A stretch of DNA of 64,000 nucleotides from Liopterus haemorrhoidalis (lineage: Eukaryota; Arthropoda; Insecta; Coleoptera; Dytiscidae), in the NCBI GenBank assembly GCA_963971575.1, contig OZ020625.1, positions 20,450,474 through 20,514,473 on the forward strand, read 5' to 3'. Of this stretch, positions 10,402 through 19,871 are shown piece by piece. How positions within the stretch are numbered: the first letter of the stretch is position 1; every line of letters begins with the position of its first letter. The notes beneath the pieces are model-generated. The model had not been told where the DNA came from and did no database searches. It worked only from the letters and a program-made list of their open reading frames with translations. The position numbers and the translations under genes were made by a program.

Positions 10402-11926
10402 ACTGTTATTGTGTCTCGATTCTGGGACTTGTATTTATTTTGTGTATGTTTTTGTAAATGTGTTTGCCGTTTTTTTCAAAATATAAATAACTTAGAATCA
10501 CTTTTGTTATTTTTATTCAACTTAGAATCATTTTTGTTATTTTTACTCAACTTAGAATCATTTCAACGACGCAAACTCTAACTTCATTTCAACCAACCTC
10601 GTATCCTTTCAAAATTTCAAAACCCGCCGTCGCGACGCTTCGTAGAAGTCTACCGCTCCGACGCTCAACCAACACGACGCTCGCCGTCCCGACGCCACCC
10701 ACGCTGGCACCAATCCGACATCGAGGCAGAGCGGCTCACCGCCGCTACGTCGAGCGATGCTACTACCGTCGTCATCTCTACACAATAGACGTCGTCAAAC
10801 CGTACGCGTTCGTCAGCGATAAGGTACAGGCGTACCTCTATCAGCGTGCGGACCCCAGAGCTCGGCTGTTCCCACACCTCAAGCCGGCGCTTACTAGTCC
10901 GACGCCTGACGTCCCGACGCTACCCAGCGTAACGCCTACTAAATCGACGCCCGCCGTCCAAACACAGCGACGCCTGCCGTCCACCCACAGAGACGCCCGC
11001 CGTCAATCCAGAACGACGCTTAACATAAAATCGACGCCCGACGTCCCGACGCCCGCCGTCGCGACGCCGATCGAACCATGGGTTGCTTGTCGCACCTCCA
11101 AATTATCGGCTCCTCGTGAAGATACAGTGGGAACGGGTCACCACCGACCAATACCCACCACCGGAGACTTCCATTCGGCCACCCTCACTATTTTCACCGC
11201 CGAGGACGCCTCCTACGCTTTGTCGGACGGTTTACCGCCTAACGCCGTCAACGCCGTACCAACTCACATTTTCATCGGCCCCTGTACGAGCCGCATCAAC
11301 AACAACGTCCAGCGTCGCAACAACTACACGACGGAAGATCCAACAGCTCTTCGTAGAACTGTTCGGCGCCGAGACGCCCAAACGGAAGAAGACGCGAAGA
11401 TACGCGGCGACACCTATCGCCTCGCCGGCTTCCAACTTCTCCTTTTCCCCTCTCAATCCTCATCTTCAGTCTTTACCTCAGACGTCCCGCAAACGTCTGA
11501 GTTTCTGACTCATTTTCTCATTGTTCAACTCGCTTTGTTATACTCTATTGTTTTCCATATTTCATTGTCTGTTTTGTTTATACTTTGTCATTCATGTTTT
11601 TCACCATTGTTTATTTACGCGCCGGTAATCCGTTTACCTGGCTGTTTGTATTTCATTTTTCTATTTTCCAATTTGTGTAATAAATCTCATCTAACATCAA
11701 CACGCATTTTATCTTCATCAACACCTTCGTCATCATTACCTTTTCAGAGCGCTTACGTTTGACCGGTGCTTCACACCGAGCCGCATAGTGGAAGAACCCG
11801 CGACTGAGCTAGTTAGGGTAAAGTGCGCACGAGTGAGGACATCACCGAGACGGTTTTGCACTACCGCTGTCTCGTCCTCCTGCGGGTGTACCTGCGGAAC
11901 TTTTCCGAGGGTTCCCCCCCGTGACA

Positions 11927-13960
11927 ACATTCTCCCAAACCTGAGTGGGCGACTACGGCTGAAGATATTTGGTTAAGTGTAGTGGGTTCACAAGGGCAGA
12001 AGTGTAATTTGTGTTGTGTATACCTTCCGGATTATGATTTAAATGCATTTGATGTGTTTATTAATAACATGATAACTCTTATTAATACACATCCAAATGA
12101 ATTGTTTATTGTTGTGGGGGACTTTAATCTCTCCTCAATAAATTTGGATTCAAAAAGACAGTGTTTTTATTCCATCTACAACAGTAAGCAATAATAAATT
12201 GGATTTGTTTATGGAATTATTCAATTTCTGTTCATTATATCAATTTTCAAATTTTCGCAATACTTCTGGTAATGTATTGGATTTAATCTTATGTAATAGA
12301 ATTAGAATCAAAGATGTTAGGAGGTCTGAATTTCTTCTAGTACCTGAGGACAAGTTCCACCCCAGTTTAGAATTTATTGTTGATCTTAATTGCAAATTTT
12401 TAGGTTTTAAAAATTATATAAAATATTATTTTAAATCAATGGATATTAACTCAATTGTAGCTGAATTGAATTCTGTTGACTGGGTATCTGTTCTTAGTGT
12501 TAGCAACACCGAGGAGTCTGTTGTCAAATTTTATTCAATTATTAATAATATCATCAAGAAATTTGTCCCATCTAAAACAGTTAAAATCAACAATCGTTTT
12601 CCACTGTGGTACTCTGTACCAACAATTAAATGTGTAAAAGAAAAATTAAAATATCACAAAAGGTGGAAACAACAGGGCGGATCTTGTAAGTTTTAATGCA
12701 CTTCGGCGTAGATCTAAATTTTTAATCTCTAATGATTATGCAGACTATATTAAAATCACTGAAAGTAATATTATATCAAATCCTAAAAATTTTTGGAATT
12801 TCATTTCAAATAAAAGACAAAATTCGTCAATACCGGGTGTGTTGCTAAACCTCGACAAAGTAGAAATTTCTGATGGGGAATCCGTTGTAAACTCATTTAA
12901 CGACTTTTTTTCTCTGTTTTTGAACCATATTCACCTATTATAATTAATAATGATAATTTGCACTTATCAACCTCTCCATTATCCATTAGTTCACTGCATA
13001 TTTCTGAAAACAATCTAAAAACTGTTCTAAATGATCTCGATCCTAACAAAGGAGCTGGTCCTGATGATATTCCGTCATATTTCATTAAATCTTTATCTGA
13101 TCAATTATTAGCTCCTCTGCTTATTATCTATAATAAATCCATTTCTGAAGGCATATTTCCCAGCATTTGGAAAAGAGCCTATATCAGCCCAATTTTTAAA
13201 TCAGGTAATCGAAATTTAATAAAAAATTATCGGCCAGTTTCCAAACTATGTATTTTTGGAAAAATTTTTCACTCATTAATTTTTAATAATATCTACAATT
13301 CCGTCAAGAATTACATAATTCCCCAGCAACACGGATTTGTTCGAGGTAGATCGGTTGACACAAATTTGTTTTTGTATACCGACTATTTGCTAAAACATTT
13401 AGATAAACAAATTCAAGTGGATTCTGTATACACAGACTTCAGTAAAGCCTTTGACAAAATCAACCATAATCTTCTAATAAATAAGCTCTTAAAAATGGGT
13501 ATTCATGGGGATTTACTTAAATGGTTTATCTCTTACATTAAGAACCGAAGTCAAGCTGTGAAAATCAATCAATTTACGTCAAGGTTTGTAAAAATTACAT
13601 CTGGTGTCCCTCAGGGGTCTCATTTAGGACCATTACTTTTTCTGCTTTTCATAAACGACATCACTAGTTATATTTCAAATGTTAATTTTCTATTATTTGC
13701 TGATGACATGAAAATGTTCTTTAAAATTACTTCAATTTCTGACGCAATATTGCTTCAAAATGACCTTGATAATTTCCATAATTATTGCGATGTAAATAAA
13801 CTTTTCTTGAATTATGGTAAATGCCAAATTGTCTCATTTTCTAGAAATACTAATAAGTTTACATTTGACTATAAGTTAAATGGGAATTTATTAAATAGGA
13901 CTGAAGTTGTGAAGGATCTTGGGGTGTATATTGACACAAAATTATCATTTGAAGCTCATA
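11927..13960 (+). pseudogene. CR1/Jockey-group ORF2, rest of endonuclease and most of RT
   Basis: Continues the endonuclease (EDIWLSV, CCVYLP, VVGDFNLSSI with the Asp/Asn pair) and passes through a linker into the RT: NKGAGPDDIPSYFIK, KNYRPVSKLCIFGKI, QQHGFVRGRSV, VYTDFSKAFDKINH, GVPQGSHLGPLLFLLFINDI, LLFADDMKMFF (both catalytic Asp present), VKDLGVYID. Three frameshifts are visible, near 12165, near 12690 and in a T run near 12910. The frame is cut at 13960 by a Helitron and resumes at 16165. Typical length for this ORF2 would be about 900 residues, which the joined pieces approach. Confidence 0.82.
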
Positions 13961-14690
13961 TCCTATAATATAATACGCCTGTTTGTATGTTCGTATGTTC
14001 GACCGGTCGTTTCTTCATTCCCCGATAGAGGCGCGCATATGTTAATTATTTATGTAAATTGTTTAAAATATATTGTTGATGCAATAATAGTGAATTTTCT
14101 ACGAATACTTTTTATAATTATTATAAGATGCAATAATAGTGAATATTCTACGAACAATTTTTATAATAATTGATAGAATTGTAAGAAATTATTGTTTATG
14201 TATTGGACAGTAGTGTGCTGTGAATTTTTGTTTTGAGAGTTGACATTAAATTAGTAAAAATGACAGTTGTGTTTTTCATTAAAAAATCACTTCACAATTA
14301 TTAATTTAGTTGTGAAATACACGGATCGGTTCTTTTACGAAACAAAACACAGAAAAACGTTATCCTTCCGTGATATTCGACATTTTTGATTAAAATTATT
14401 ATTAGCAGAAAAATAATTATTTTAAAAAATATTTGGTTTTGATAAAAGTAAGAAAAATGTGACTCTTTTTTCTTTATTATTATTTTTTCAATGCTTTATT
14501 ATTTTTTTATTTCTACGATTTATAGGACAAGATTTACAATATCCCACTGCAAACTCTATACAGATGGCAGCACATAACGACTACACTAAATAATTCAAGA
14601 ATTCGCAGTGGCTCTAAAACAATGGTTTCTGTTTATTTATCACATTAAAATATCATTTACCTTTTAGTTTAGGTTAGATTCACCTTAAAA

Positions 14691-14957
14691 TAGGGTGACC
14701 AGATTTCAGTGAAGGGAAACCGGGACACAGGAAAAAAAAAGAAGGTCTTTGTTTCCTCCCAGATCCAAGTGAAGAGCAAAAAAAAAGGTCCTCACCTCCC
14801 AAATTCAAAGTGAAGAGCAAAAAAAAAAAAGGTCCTCACCTCTCAGATTCAAAGTGAAAAGCAAAGAGATTCAAAAACCGGGGCAATCGGGCGTCCCGAG
14901 AACAGTTTTCGGGACACCGGGACAGTTGACCGAAAACCGGGACGGATGGTCACCCTA
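14691..14957. mobile_element. hAT-like MITE (267 bp) inside the Helitron
   Basis: TIRs TAGGGTGACCA / TGGTCACCCTA, flanked by a perfect 8-bp duplication CCTTAAAA (14683-14690 and 14958-14965). An 8-bp duplication with such ends is the hAT signature. Internally there are three imperfect copies of a GTGAAGAGCAAAAAAA…GGTCCTCACCT motif. Non-coding. Confidence 0.85.
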
Positions 14958-15612
14958 CCTTAAAAGCACTATCTTAGGTTATGGTTGATAACTGTTTATT
15001 TTATTTTTTTTTTATAAACCACCTAAAAATAAATTGTATTTTAACTGTTCTGTGCAGGGCTAGGGACAGTGATTCACCTTAAAAGCACTATCTTAGGTTA
15101 TGGTTGATAACTGTTTTTTTTTTTTATAAACCACCTAAAAATAAATTGTATTTTAACTGTTCTGTGCAGGGCTAGGGACAGTGATTCACCTTAAAAGCAC
15201 TATCTTAGGTTATGGTTGATAACTGTTTATTTTTATTTTATAAACCACCTAAAAATAAATTGTATTTTAACTGTTCTGTGCAGGGCTAGGGACAGTGATT
15301 CACCTTAAAAGCACTATCTTAGGTTATGGTTGATAACTGTTTATTTTTTTTTTATAAACCACCTAAAAATAAATTGTATTTTAACTGTTCTGTGCAGGGC
15401 TAGGGACAGTGATTCACCTTAAACGCACTATCCTAGGTTATGGTTGATAACTGTTTATTTATTTTTTTATAAACCACCTAAAAATAAATTGTATTTTAAC
15501 TGTTCTGTGCAGGGCCAGGGACAGTGATTCACCTTAAAAGCACTATCTTAGGTTATGGTTGATAACTGTTTATTTATTTTTTTTATAAACCACCTAAAAA
15601 TAAATTGTGTTT
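14958..15612 (+). repeat. Minisatellite, ~115-bp unit, about 5.7 copies
   Basis: Units start CCTTAAAAGCACTATCTTAGG at 14958, 15077, 15189, 15303, 15417 and 15532. They differ mainly in the length of a T run and a few substitutions. The MITE's target duplication falls at the start of this unit, so the MITE landed in the first unit. Tandem arrays are common inside Helitrons. Confidence 0.92.
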
Positions 15613-15734
15613 TAAAAGTTCTGCACAGTCCCACCTGTTTAGAATCTCTGTATATTGAACAAATGACGTGTGTGTGATGCATGCGCAGTGTTCAGTGGGA
15701 TATTGCAAATCTACCCCCTGATTTGAGATATAGT

Positions 15735-15850
15735 GTAAGTACGCTTTTTTCCGTGTGCCCTTTTTGCCGTGTGTGTATTTTTTCATGTGTGCTTTTTTCC
15801 GTGTGCGTATTAATCCGTGTGCGTTTTTTCCGTGTGCGTATTTTTATATT
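15735..15850 (+). repeat. Short degenerate tandem repeat (TTTTTTCCGTGTGCGTA-type)
   Basis: About seven imperfect 14-17 bp units built on CCGTGTGCG and T runs, within the 3' half of the Helitron. No coding meaning. Confidence 0.7.
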
Positions 15851-16030
15851 ATATAAGAAAATGGAAAATTAATTTTAATAAATATATTTTAAATTTAACG
15901 TCCCAAATCATTTTTAGTTTTAACATTATAAATATAATGCACTGAGTGAAAATGAATCGTTTTCCCATCTTAAAAAGTTAATGAATTAATAATTCGGAAT
16001 AATGCTCATTATTTGTCCAGTTTTTAATAA

Positions 16031-16122
16031 TGGGCGAAGAGTTGATTCAATTTGAATTGGATGAAGTTAGGCGTATGGCTAGAGAAAGAAGTCTGAGGTG
16101 TCGAGCAAGTTCCACATTAAGG
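16031..16122 (+). other. Exon-like open segment in the Helitron (possible captured exon)
   Basis: An ATG opens a frame with unusually balanced composition (MGEELIQFELDEVRRM…RASSTLR) that ends at AAG|GTAATG, a plausible splice donor, shortly before the Helitron hairpin. Helitrons often capture gene pieces. I do not recognise the peptide; it could be chance. Confidence 0.3.
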
Positions 16123-16133
16123 TAATGATTTGT

Positions 16134-16164
16134 TTGCCAACACAGTTGGCAACAGGTGCTCTAG
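16134..16164 (+). terminator. Helitron 3' hairpin and CTAG terminus
   Basis: Stem 16134-16141 / 16145-16152, loop ACA, 12-nt spacer, then CTAG. In rolling-circle elements this hairpin is the replication terminator, not a transcription terminator. Confidence 0.85.
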
Positions 16165-16718
16165 TAATAAATATAGTTTCTAAAGCCTGGAGAATGCTGT
16201 GTTTTATTATTCGTAGCACAAAAAAATTTAAATCGGTAATTCCTATTAAAAATCTTTACTTTGCCTATGTTTATAGTCTACTAAATTTTGCATCCGTTAT
16301 TTGGAACCCACAGTATGATAAGTATGTAAATAAAATTGAAAGAATTCAGATTAAAGCTTTAAAATATCTTTGCTATAAAACAGACATCCCTTATGAAAAT
16401 TATGAATCTGCCTGTACTACTTTTAATATTTTAACATTAAAAAATCGTCGTGTGCTAGCGGACATGCTTTTTCTTTATAAGATTGTTAATAGTCATACTG
16501 AAAGCAGTGACCTGCTACAACTTTTTGGTCTTCATGTTCCCTCATATCAGACCCGCCACCAAACGTTATTTCACGTAACAAATTTTAATACTAATTCCTT
16601 CCGTAATTCACCCCTCATCAGATTGGCATCTACTTATAATATGAACTTTGGGACTATTGATATTTTCAATTCTGCCAAACTTCTGTTCCGCCGAAAGTGC
16701 ATTGAAATTCTAAGATAA
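16165..16718 (+). pseudogene. CR1/Jockey-group ORF2, C-terminal part
   Basis: Resumes the RT thumb and C-terminal region after the Helitron: INIVSKAWRMLCFIIRST, IPIKNLYFAYVYSLLNFASVIWNPQY, KIERIQIKALKYL, ending at TAA 16716-16718. The SLL.FAS.IW.P block is typical for CR1/Jockey-group elements. In frame with 12958-13960 once 2,204 bp are removed. Confidence 0.82.
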
Positions 16719-16856
16719 ACTTTATGTTGTCCAATAAATTGCATGTGTCATTACTTGTATGTATCTAAAACATTTCGTATTTTTTCACTATTTGATTATG
16801 TACTTTAATTAGTAATAATTTAAACATATAACGTGTATTATTATACAGAGAACACT
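16719..16856 (+). other. Probable 3' UTR of the CR1-like element and junction
   Basis: AT-rich, no gene. The exact end of the CR1-like element could not be fixed; the R2-A1 reading frame on the other strand begins at 16857. Confidence 0.4.
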
Positions 16857-18752
16857 TTACTGGGCTTGTCCTGTGTGTGTTCCAGTCCAATAAATAAATC
16901 TGAAATTATTCTCTGAAGCGCACTGAATGGGGGCACAAGGGGGCCGGCGGCTGGTCGGGAAAGGGTGTTGGCGTCTCCAGGTGCGGCGGTAGAAATCCGC
17001 GTGAATGCTCCATCCGCCTTTAAGTGTGTCGGCGGTGATGTTAGCCGCATCTCGGCACTGAATATTCAGTGTGTCGCAAAGGTTTTTGTTGTCGGGACAC
17101 CAAATGCCTCGGCTTCCCATGATAAATGGCAACGTCTCGGTGGTGGTGACGGCGGGGAATTTATGACGGATAGCATCGAGAAAACTGGGGGTAGAATATT
17201 TCTGTTTCTTACGAGAGTATGCTAGGCCAAGGGCGTTCGGGCCTTCCCAATGCACTGCGACATCGCATATGATGGCGTGAGCGCCCTTGACCATCACAAG
17301 GTCCGGTTTGAGTAAACCAGCGTCCTCCGTCCGAATGTGTGGCTCTTCGTAGGTTGAGAACCCTTGTTTGGTTGCTATCTTTTTGATGTTCTTCGCCAGG
17401 TGGTTATGACGTGCGATTCGGCTCCAGTGCGTGGCTGGACATCCTTGCAACACATGCGATAGTGATTCTGTTCGGTCGCATCCGGCCCGACAGCGTCTTA
17501 GGTGGTGTGGGTTGCTAGGATTCCCTGCCGTAGGTAGCATGTTTGCTCTTAATTGAATCGCACGTACATAATCCCGGCCGGACCAAAATGGTGGTGGAGA
17601 GCTGATCCAGGCGCTGGAGTAATTGTTAAACGCTCCTTGATTTAGCCCATTGCCCGAGTATGAGATCTCGAGCGCTTGGCTGTGCGCGCCAGCGATGGCG
17701 TCCTTATCCTTCAGCGGGCCTAGGATTTTGTTTAGTCGGGTTTTTAGGGCTATAGCAGTGGGATAGGAAACAGCGGCGATGGATAGGGGATCGGTATTGC
17801 AGGCAAGATTGGCCATTCTTTTTAGAAGTATTCGCGGGACGTTCGTGGTGAGCTCGGTAATACCGAGACCGCATTCACGTGCGCGGGCGTAGAAGAAGTG
17901 ATTAGTCGTCGATTTGGGGATGTGGAGAAAAGATTTGATACAACTGCGAATGGCACGGTCGACACCGAGAAGAGCTTGTTTGGTAATATGTGGGTATTGG
18001 AGTTCATGAAAAAGACGTGGGATGATGTTGGTTGAGAGAAGTTTGAATTTTTGGTGAGGTTTGAGCGGCGACAATTTTACCCTTTGTAGGATAGCAGGAA
18101 TGTCCCTGCTGTCTACCCTATGCATGCCCGCATAGTTGAAGTTACGACCCAGATATTTCATGTAGTCGTTCGGCTCAAGCTGCTTGATGGATTCGTTCTG
18201 GATTTGGAAGGTTGGTTTGGTTATGCTGAATAGCTTCTTCTTGGCTGGCACCACACTGATTGAGAGGGCGAGGCATTTAGACGGGTTGATCCTCATGCCT
18301 CGCTCTGATAAGAATTTTGAGGTGCGGTCGAGTGTGTCCTGGGCGTCGTGGCGGTCGCAACCGGCGATGATGAGGTCGTCTGCATAGGCAAGCAGAGAGA
18401 CCCTAGCATCGTCGATCGGTATGCCCCGATCAGGATTGGTGGACTGAAGAAGCTCGTCCATGATAATATTAAAAATGACTGGGGACAGAGGGTCGCCCAG
18501 CTTGACACCCCGAAGAATCGCAATCTCCCCCGTTGAAGCCCTATCACAATGAATTGTAGTGTGGCAGCCGGTATATAAATTATTGATCAAAGCTATTAGG
18601 TTTGAATGAAGACCTATCCGATGGAGGGCGCGAAGAATGGTACTGTGGGGAACTGAGTCGAAGGCTTTTTTCAGATCTAGAGAGATGATGTGGTAAGGCT
18701 GGATTTGGGCGCGTCTAGTTTTAATGATTTGGTGTATGAGGATAGAGTTAGC
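16857..18752 (-). pseudogene. R2 family A, copy A1: RT and endonuclease half of ORF
   Basis: Downstream half of the R2-A1 ORF. RT motifs: IISLDLKKAFDSVPH, GVKLGDPLSP (normally GVKQGDPLSP; Gln to Leu, unlike copy A2), AYADDLIIAG with both Asp. Then the CCHC knuckle (CRAGCDRTESLSHVLQGC) and the restriction-like endonuclease (LKPDLVMVKG…IICDVAVHWEG). This is the R2 layout. The frame matches that of 22951-24537 after removing the 4,198-bp RTE insertion plus duplication, giving about 1,160 residues in total, close to R2 of other insects. The last ~20 residues after the shared …SAF-region differ from copy A2, so the 3' end is truncated or replaced near 16916; there is no 28S sequence beyond it. Confidence 0.88.
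18740..18752. other. 13-bp target-site duplication (left)
   Basis: GGATAGAGTTAGC here and at 22938-22950; the uninterrupted sequence is seen once in copy A2 near 27857. Confidence 0.92.
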
Positions 18753-19068
18753 TTTCTGAGTACGGACCTGACACAGTGAATATTAACTATTGTGAGCTCC
18801 GTAGTTAAATCTATGAAATAGACGGCTACGAGCAATAATAAATTACAAAAGTGATTAGTGCAGAAAGTGTGTGATATAAATTTACAAATTAAGTAAAATT
18901 ATCGAAGTTTGTAAGTATATTTAATATATAAAGCAAGAGTTTGTGACTAGGATTGAGGTTAAGCCGTCTCCGAGCAGTCGATGCGGACAGCTTGACCTTG
19001 CGCTCTAGGAAACTAACTTACCGACTGCGTGGAGAATAACAACAGGGTCGGATTGAGGCAAATTTAGA

Positions 19069-19845
19069 ATGCCCACAGACACGGATGAAAGTTCATGTAA
19101 CTACTCAACTGAAGATAGTAGGAAACGGGGAAGAGAAGAAGTAGAAATATTTGGTAAAAGCAAAAAAGTAATAAGATCTCCATACAAACATAAAAGCTCT
19201 AGAGTGAAAATGGATACAGAACAGGAATTAAAAGCCATGATGAAAGAAATCCTCACGGAGGTTAGAGAAATAAGGAAGGATAATAAAGAACATAGAGAAA
19301 AAATGGAAAAACTAGAAAATGAAAATAAAGAACTTAGAGAAGAAATAAACACAATGAAAAATAAAATGGAATCAATGGTGATAAATATGGAACATTACGA
19401 AAAAGAAAGAAAAAAGAACAATCTAATTATAAAGGGAATGACAATAGAGTCTAACTCCACGCATAATGAAAACAAAAAAATAATTGAGAATTTCTATGAG
19501 AGAACTATAGGAGTTAAAGCACATATTGAAACTGTAGTAAGAATAAATGATAATACCTTCATAACTAAAATGAAAAATTTCGAAGATAAGATAGAAATAT
19601 TAAAGAATAAAAATAAACTTAGAGAATACAAACAAGAAAAAATATTTATAGATTGTGACTTAACTCAGAACGAACGTGAAATGCAAAAACAACTAAGATT
19701 AAGAGCTGAACAAATAAAAAATGAAAATGGAAAACGCGCAAAAGTAGGATACGGCTATATATTAATCGACGGAAAGAAACTAAAATGGAATAAAGTAACT
19801 AAATCAATAGAAGAAATGGAAATACATAAGACGACAAAAAACTAA
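19069..19845 (+). CDS. RTE-like element ORF1 (coiled-coil RNA-binding protein)
   Basis: 258 codons, uninterrupted. The N-terminus is basic (RKRGREEVEIFGKSKKV); a strong coiled coil runs from about residue 48 to 120 (KAMMKEILTEVREIRKDNKE… with heptads); a compact RRM-like part follows (KKNNLIIKGMTI…) and then a C-terminal domain (FIDCDLTQNEREMQKQLR…GYGYILIDGKKLKW). This is the architecture of ORF1 proteins that trimerise and coat retrotransposon RNA. The first ATG after the 5' UTR is at 19069. ORF2 starts 26 bp after the stop, in a different frame, so it would need reinitiation or a similar mechanism. Confidence 0.85.
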   Translation: MPTDTDESSCNYSTEDSRKRGREEVEIFGKSKKVIRSPYKHKSSRVKMDTEQELKAMMKEILTEVREIRKDNKEHREKMEKLENENKELREEINTMKNKMESMVINMEHYEKERKKNNLIIKGMTIESNSTHNENKKIIENFYERTIGVKAHIETVVRINDNTFITKMKNFEDKIEILKNKNKLREYKQEKIFIDCDLTQNEREMQKQLRLRAEQIKNENGKRAKVGYGYILIDGKKLKWNKVTKSIEEMEIHKTTKN

Positions 19846-19871
19846 CTAATTACTACACGGGCCAAAGAAAA

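Larger units (their letters stand above)
10026..11926 (+). mobile_element. Solo LTR (1,901 bp) of an LTR retrotransposon
   Basis: Begins TGTTGCAGG and ends GTGACA, flanked by ACAT on both sides, so it shows TG…CA ends and a 4-bp duplication as for Ty3/gypsy-type or related elements. No gag or pol is present and I see no second terminal repeat, so a solo LTR left by LTR-LTR recombination is the simplest reading. It has a TATA box and initiator near 10275-10310, a 38-bp tandem duplication at 10326-10401, and a GC-rich block rich in GACGCC/GCCGTC motifs (about 10620-11080) that gives overlapping spurious open frames up to 11762. Orientation + is inferred from the promoter. Confidence 0.75.
13961..16164 (+). 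mobile_element. Non-autonomous Helitron (2,204 bp)
   Basis: Starts TCCTATAATATAATACG and ends …GTGCTCTAG, i.e. 5' TC and 3' CTAG. A perfect 8-bp stem hairpin (TTGCCAAC-ACA-GTTGGCAA, 16134-16152) lies 12 nt before the 3' end. The host base before it is A and after it is T, the canonical AT insertion site, with no target duplication. Removing it joins RT residues …FEAHI to INIVSKAWRM in frame. No Rep/helicase ORF. It carries a hAT-like MITE, a 115-bp minisatellite, a short GTGTGCG-type repeat and an exon-like ORF near its 3' end. Confidence 0.9.

Noticed and set aside
11083..11762. Overlapping open frames of 141 and 211 codons
   Set aside because: They lie in the GC-rich block and downstream part of the solo LTR, overlap each other in different frames, and show only low-complexity Ser/Pro/Arg-rich sequence.
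14958..15612. Possible CRISPR-like array
   Set aside because: The units are contiguous ~115-bp tandem repeats without spacers, inside a Helitron in a eukaryotic genome.
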